From Anaerolineae bacterium (lineage in GTDB: Bacteria; Chloroflexota; Anaerolineae; Aggregatilineales; Phototrophicaceae): a DNA stretch of 7,302 nucleotides. Shown here one piece after another: positions 6,024 to 7,302 of the stretch. The stretch covers positions 1 through 7,302 of the forward strand of contig JAIOHO010001001.1 of the NCBI GenBank assembly GCA_019912905.1, written 5' to 3'. Numbering within the stretch: the stretch's first letter is position 1; the number at the start of each line of letters is the position of its first letter. Under the pieces are notes generated by a model. That model saw nothing but the letters and a program-made list of their open reading frames with translations. It made no database searches and was not told the DNA's origin. A program made the translations under genes and the position numbers.

Positions 6024-7302
6024 ATGGCAAACCGCAATACGCTGTGGACCGATGTGTTTGTCGAGGAACTGGCTCGCGCCGGGTTGAAGGCGGTCTGTAT
6101 CGCGCCGGGGTCGCGTTCGACTCCACTGACCCTGGCTTTTGCCCGACATGGCGGAATCAAAATCTATACGCACCTGGACGAACGTAGCGCGGGTTTTTTC
6201 GCGCTCGGCCTGGCGCTGGCGAGCGACGAACCGGTGGCGCTGGTGTGCACCTCCGGCACGGCAGCCGCTAACTTCTTCCCGGCCATCGTCGAGGCACATA
6301 TGTCGCGCGTGCCGCTGCTCGTGCTGACGACGGATCGTCCGCCGGAACTGCGCCACAGCGGGGCCAACCAGACCATCGACCAGGTCAAGATGTATGGGGA
6401 CTTCGTGTTATGGTCGGTGGATGCCGCGCTGCCGGAAGCTAATCCCCCGGCGATCGCGATTCGCAATCTGCGGACGCTGGCGGCACGGGCCTATGCCAAA
6501 GCCAACGGTATTCGCAAAGGCGTGGTGCATATCAACCTGCCATTCCGCAAGCCGCTGGAGCCGACTGCGGTTGAGGGCGATATGACTGAAATTCCTAAGA
6601 AAATCGGAGAGGGGGATTCTCCCGACTCAGGTATTTATTCAGCGCATTCGCGTATCCATTCTTCAGAGACCCATCTTGCCGACAGCGAAATCGGTGTCTG
6701 GTTGCCGGAACTTATCCAAGACAATCACCGAGGTGTGATTATTTGCGGTGGTGGTTTATCTCCTGTGGAAGTCGATGGCATTCATGTGGTAGCTTATGCC
6801 AGTGGTTATCCTGTTCTGGCTGAGCCATATTCGCATGTCAGGCACTTTCATCAAGGTTATGGGGCGTATGAGTATTACGCAATGTATGCTCCTAAACCGG
6901 ACGTGATACTCCGATTTGGCAATGTTCCCGTATCAAAGGCTCTGAATGATTTTATTGTGTCTAGTCATCCTCGCGTATTGATCCATATTGCTCCAGATGG
7001 GGAGTGGTCGGATGACAGCCATACCGTAACAGACGTATTTCCAGTTTCGCCAATGTATGTCGCACAATTATTATCATTCATGGACCGTCGTGAAACGAAA
7101 TATCTTTCACAGTATGGCTTGCTTGAGTCAACAACGTGGTCGATTGTTGATGGCGCAATCAAAACGGGCAGCTATTTCGACGGCGCGGCAGTGTACGATG
7201 TGGTCGATCTGATTCCGGCGGACTCGACGCTGTTTGCGGGCAACAGCCTGCCGGTGCGCCTGCTCGATCAGTTTGGCAAGCCGCAAAGCAAGCGCATCTA
7301 TG
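6024..7302 (+). CDS. menD: SEPHCHC synthase MenD, C-terminus outside window
   Basis: MenD is a thiamine-diphosphate enzyme that joins 2-oxoglutarate-derived succinic semialdehyde to isochorismate, consuming the MenF product. The window holds 426 codons; family members are about 550-600 residues, so the cofactor-binding C-terminal domain is mostly missing. The N-terminal domain (about 1-186) is typical: APGSRSTPL (27-35), LDERSAGFFALG (51-62) with the catalytic glutamate E53, CTSGTAAANFFPA (75-87), and TTDRPPELR followed by GANQTIDQ (102-120). The central domain is recognisable through PKPDVILRFGNVPVSKAL (about 290-307). GNSLPVR, near the visible end, begins the C-terminal domain. Start ATG 6024 has GAGG 6 nt upstream, spanning the end of menF, so coupling is likely. 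The central part has markedly lower G+C and different codon choice than both ends, described as a separate entry. No stop or frameshift interrupts it. Confidence 0.95.
   Translation, partial: MANRNTLWTDVFVEELARAGLKAVCIAPGSRSTPLTLAFARHGGIKIYTHLDERSAGFFALGLALASDEPVALVCTSGTAAANFFPAIVEAHMSRVPLLVLTTDRPPELRHSGANQTIDQVKMYGDFVLWSVDAALPEANPPAIAIRNLRTLAARAYAKANGIRKGVVHINLPFRKPLEPTAVEGDMTEIPKKIGEGDSPDSGIYSAHSRIHSSETHLADSEIGVWLPELIQDNHRGVIICGGGLSPVEVDGIHVVAYASGYPVLAEPYSHVRHFHQGYGAYEYYAMYAPKPDVILRFGNVPVSKALNDFIVSSHPRVLIHIAPDGEWSDDSHTVTDVFPVSPMYVAQLLSFMDRRETKYLSQYGLLESTTWSIVDGAIKTGSYFDGAAVYDVVDLIPADSTLFAGNSLPVRLLDQFGKPQSKRIY
6580..7168 (+). other. Low-G+C segment inside menD (possible recombinant central domain)
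   Basis: Counted by hand, 6601-7140 is about 46% G+C (individual 60-base lines 37-53%), against 63% at 6241-6300 and 67% at 7201-7260. Third codon positions switch from mostly G/C to largely A/T (for example GGT, CCT, CAT, TAT, TTA, GTA). The left edge is near codon 187 and the right edge near codons 380-383, close to the limits of the MenD central domain. The frame stays open and the protein still looks like MenD. Confidence 0.7.

Noticed and set aside
5259..6356. Long minus-strand open frame (365 codons) across menF and menD
   Set aside because: It spans the junction of two clearly identified plus-strand genes, is rich in Arg/His/Gln as expected of an antisense reading, and has no family features.
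6606..6624. Short G-rich inverted repeat in menD as a possible terminator or attachment site
   Set aside because: Only about 4 bp of stem around GGGA/TCCC, inside an open frame, with no T run; too weak to call.

Overview
The window reads as a piece of a bacterial chromosome of roughly 60% G+C, densely packed, with two divergent gene blocks. The best guess for the source is a member of the Chloroflexota (Anaerolineae-like). That rests on the combination of a BTAD/STAND-type regulator, an actinobacterial-like ferrochelatase beside a HemQ-family protein, and a classical (MenF/MenD) menaquinone pathway. This is inference from gene content only; Actinobacteria or another monoderm-type lineage cannot be excluded.

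Left block, minus strand, read right to left: a HemQ/chlorite-dismutase-like coproheme decarboxylase carrying a C-terminal Rieske [2Fe-2S] domain (2705-3817); then, after 26 bp, ferrochelatase hemH (1617-2678); then a possible terminator hairpin (1583-1602); then the N-terminal 491 residues of a SARP/BTAD-type regulator with an NTPase domain (1-1474), which leaves the window at the left edge. The first two genes together form the last steps of the coproporphyrin-dependent haem pathway: iron insertion into coproporphyrin III, then oxidative decarboxylation to haem b.

The 207-bp control region (3818-4024) separates the two blocks. Facing right it holds an extended -10 element with a palindromic operator candidate over the predicted transcription start. 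Facing left it holds a plausible -35/-10 pair.

Right block, plus strand: a TetR-family regulator (4025-4624), menF isochorismate synthase (4629-6020) and menD SEPHCHC synthase (6024 to the right edge, incomplete). The three genes are spaced by 4 and 3 bp and are almost certainly one operon, so the regulator is co-transcribed with the first two committed steps of menaquinone synthesis. The layout puts the synthesis of two respiratory cofactors, haem and menaquinone, on either side of one regulatory region.

The observations most worth a second look are the HemQ-Rieske fusion, a sharply bounded low-G+C segment (about 6580-7168) that coincides with the central domain of MenD while the frame stays open, and the shared TetR-controlled region. 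I found no RNA genes, mobile elements, CRISPR arrays or long repeats.
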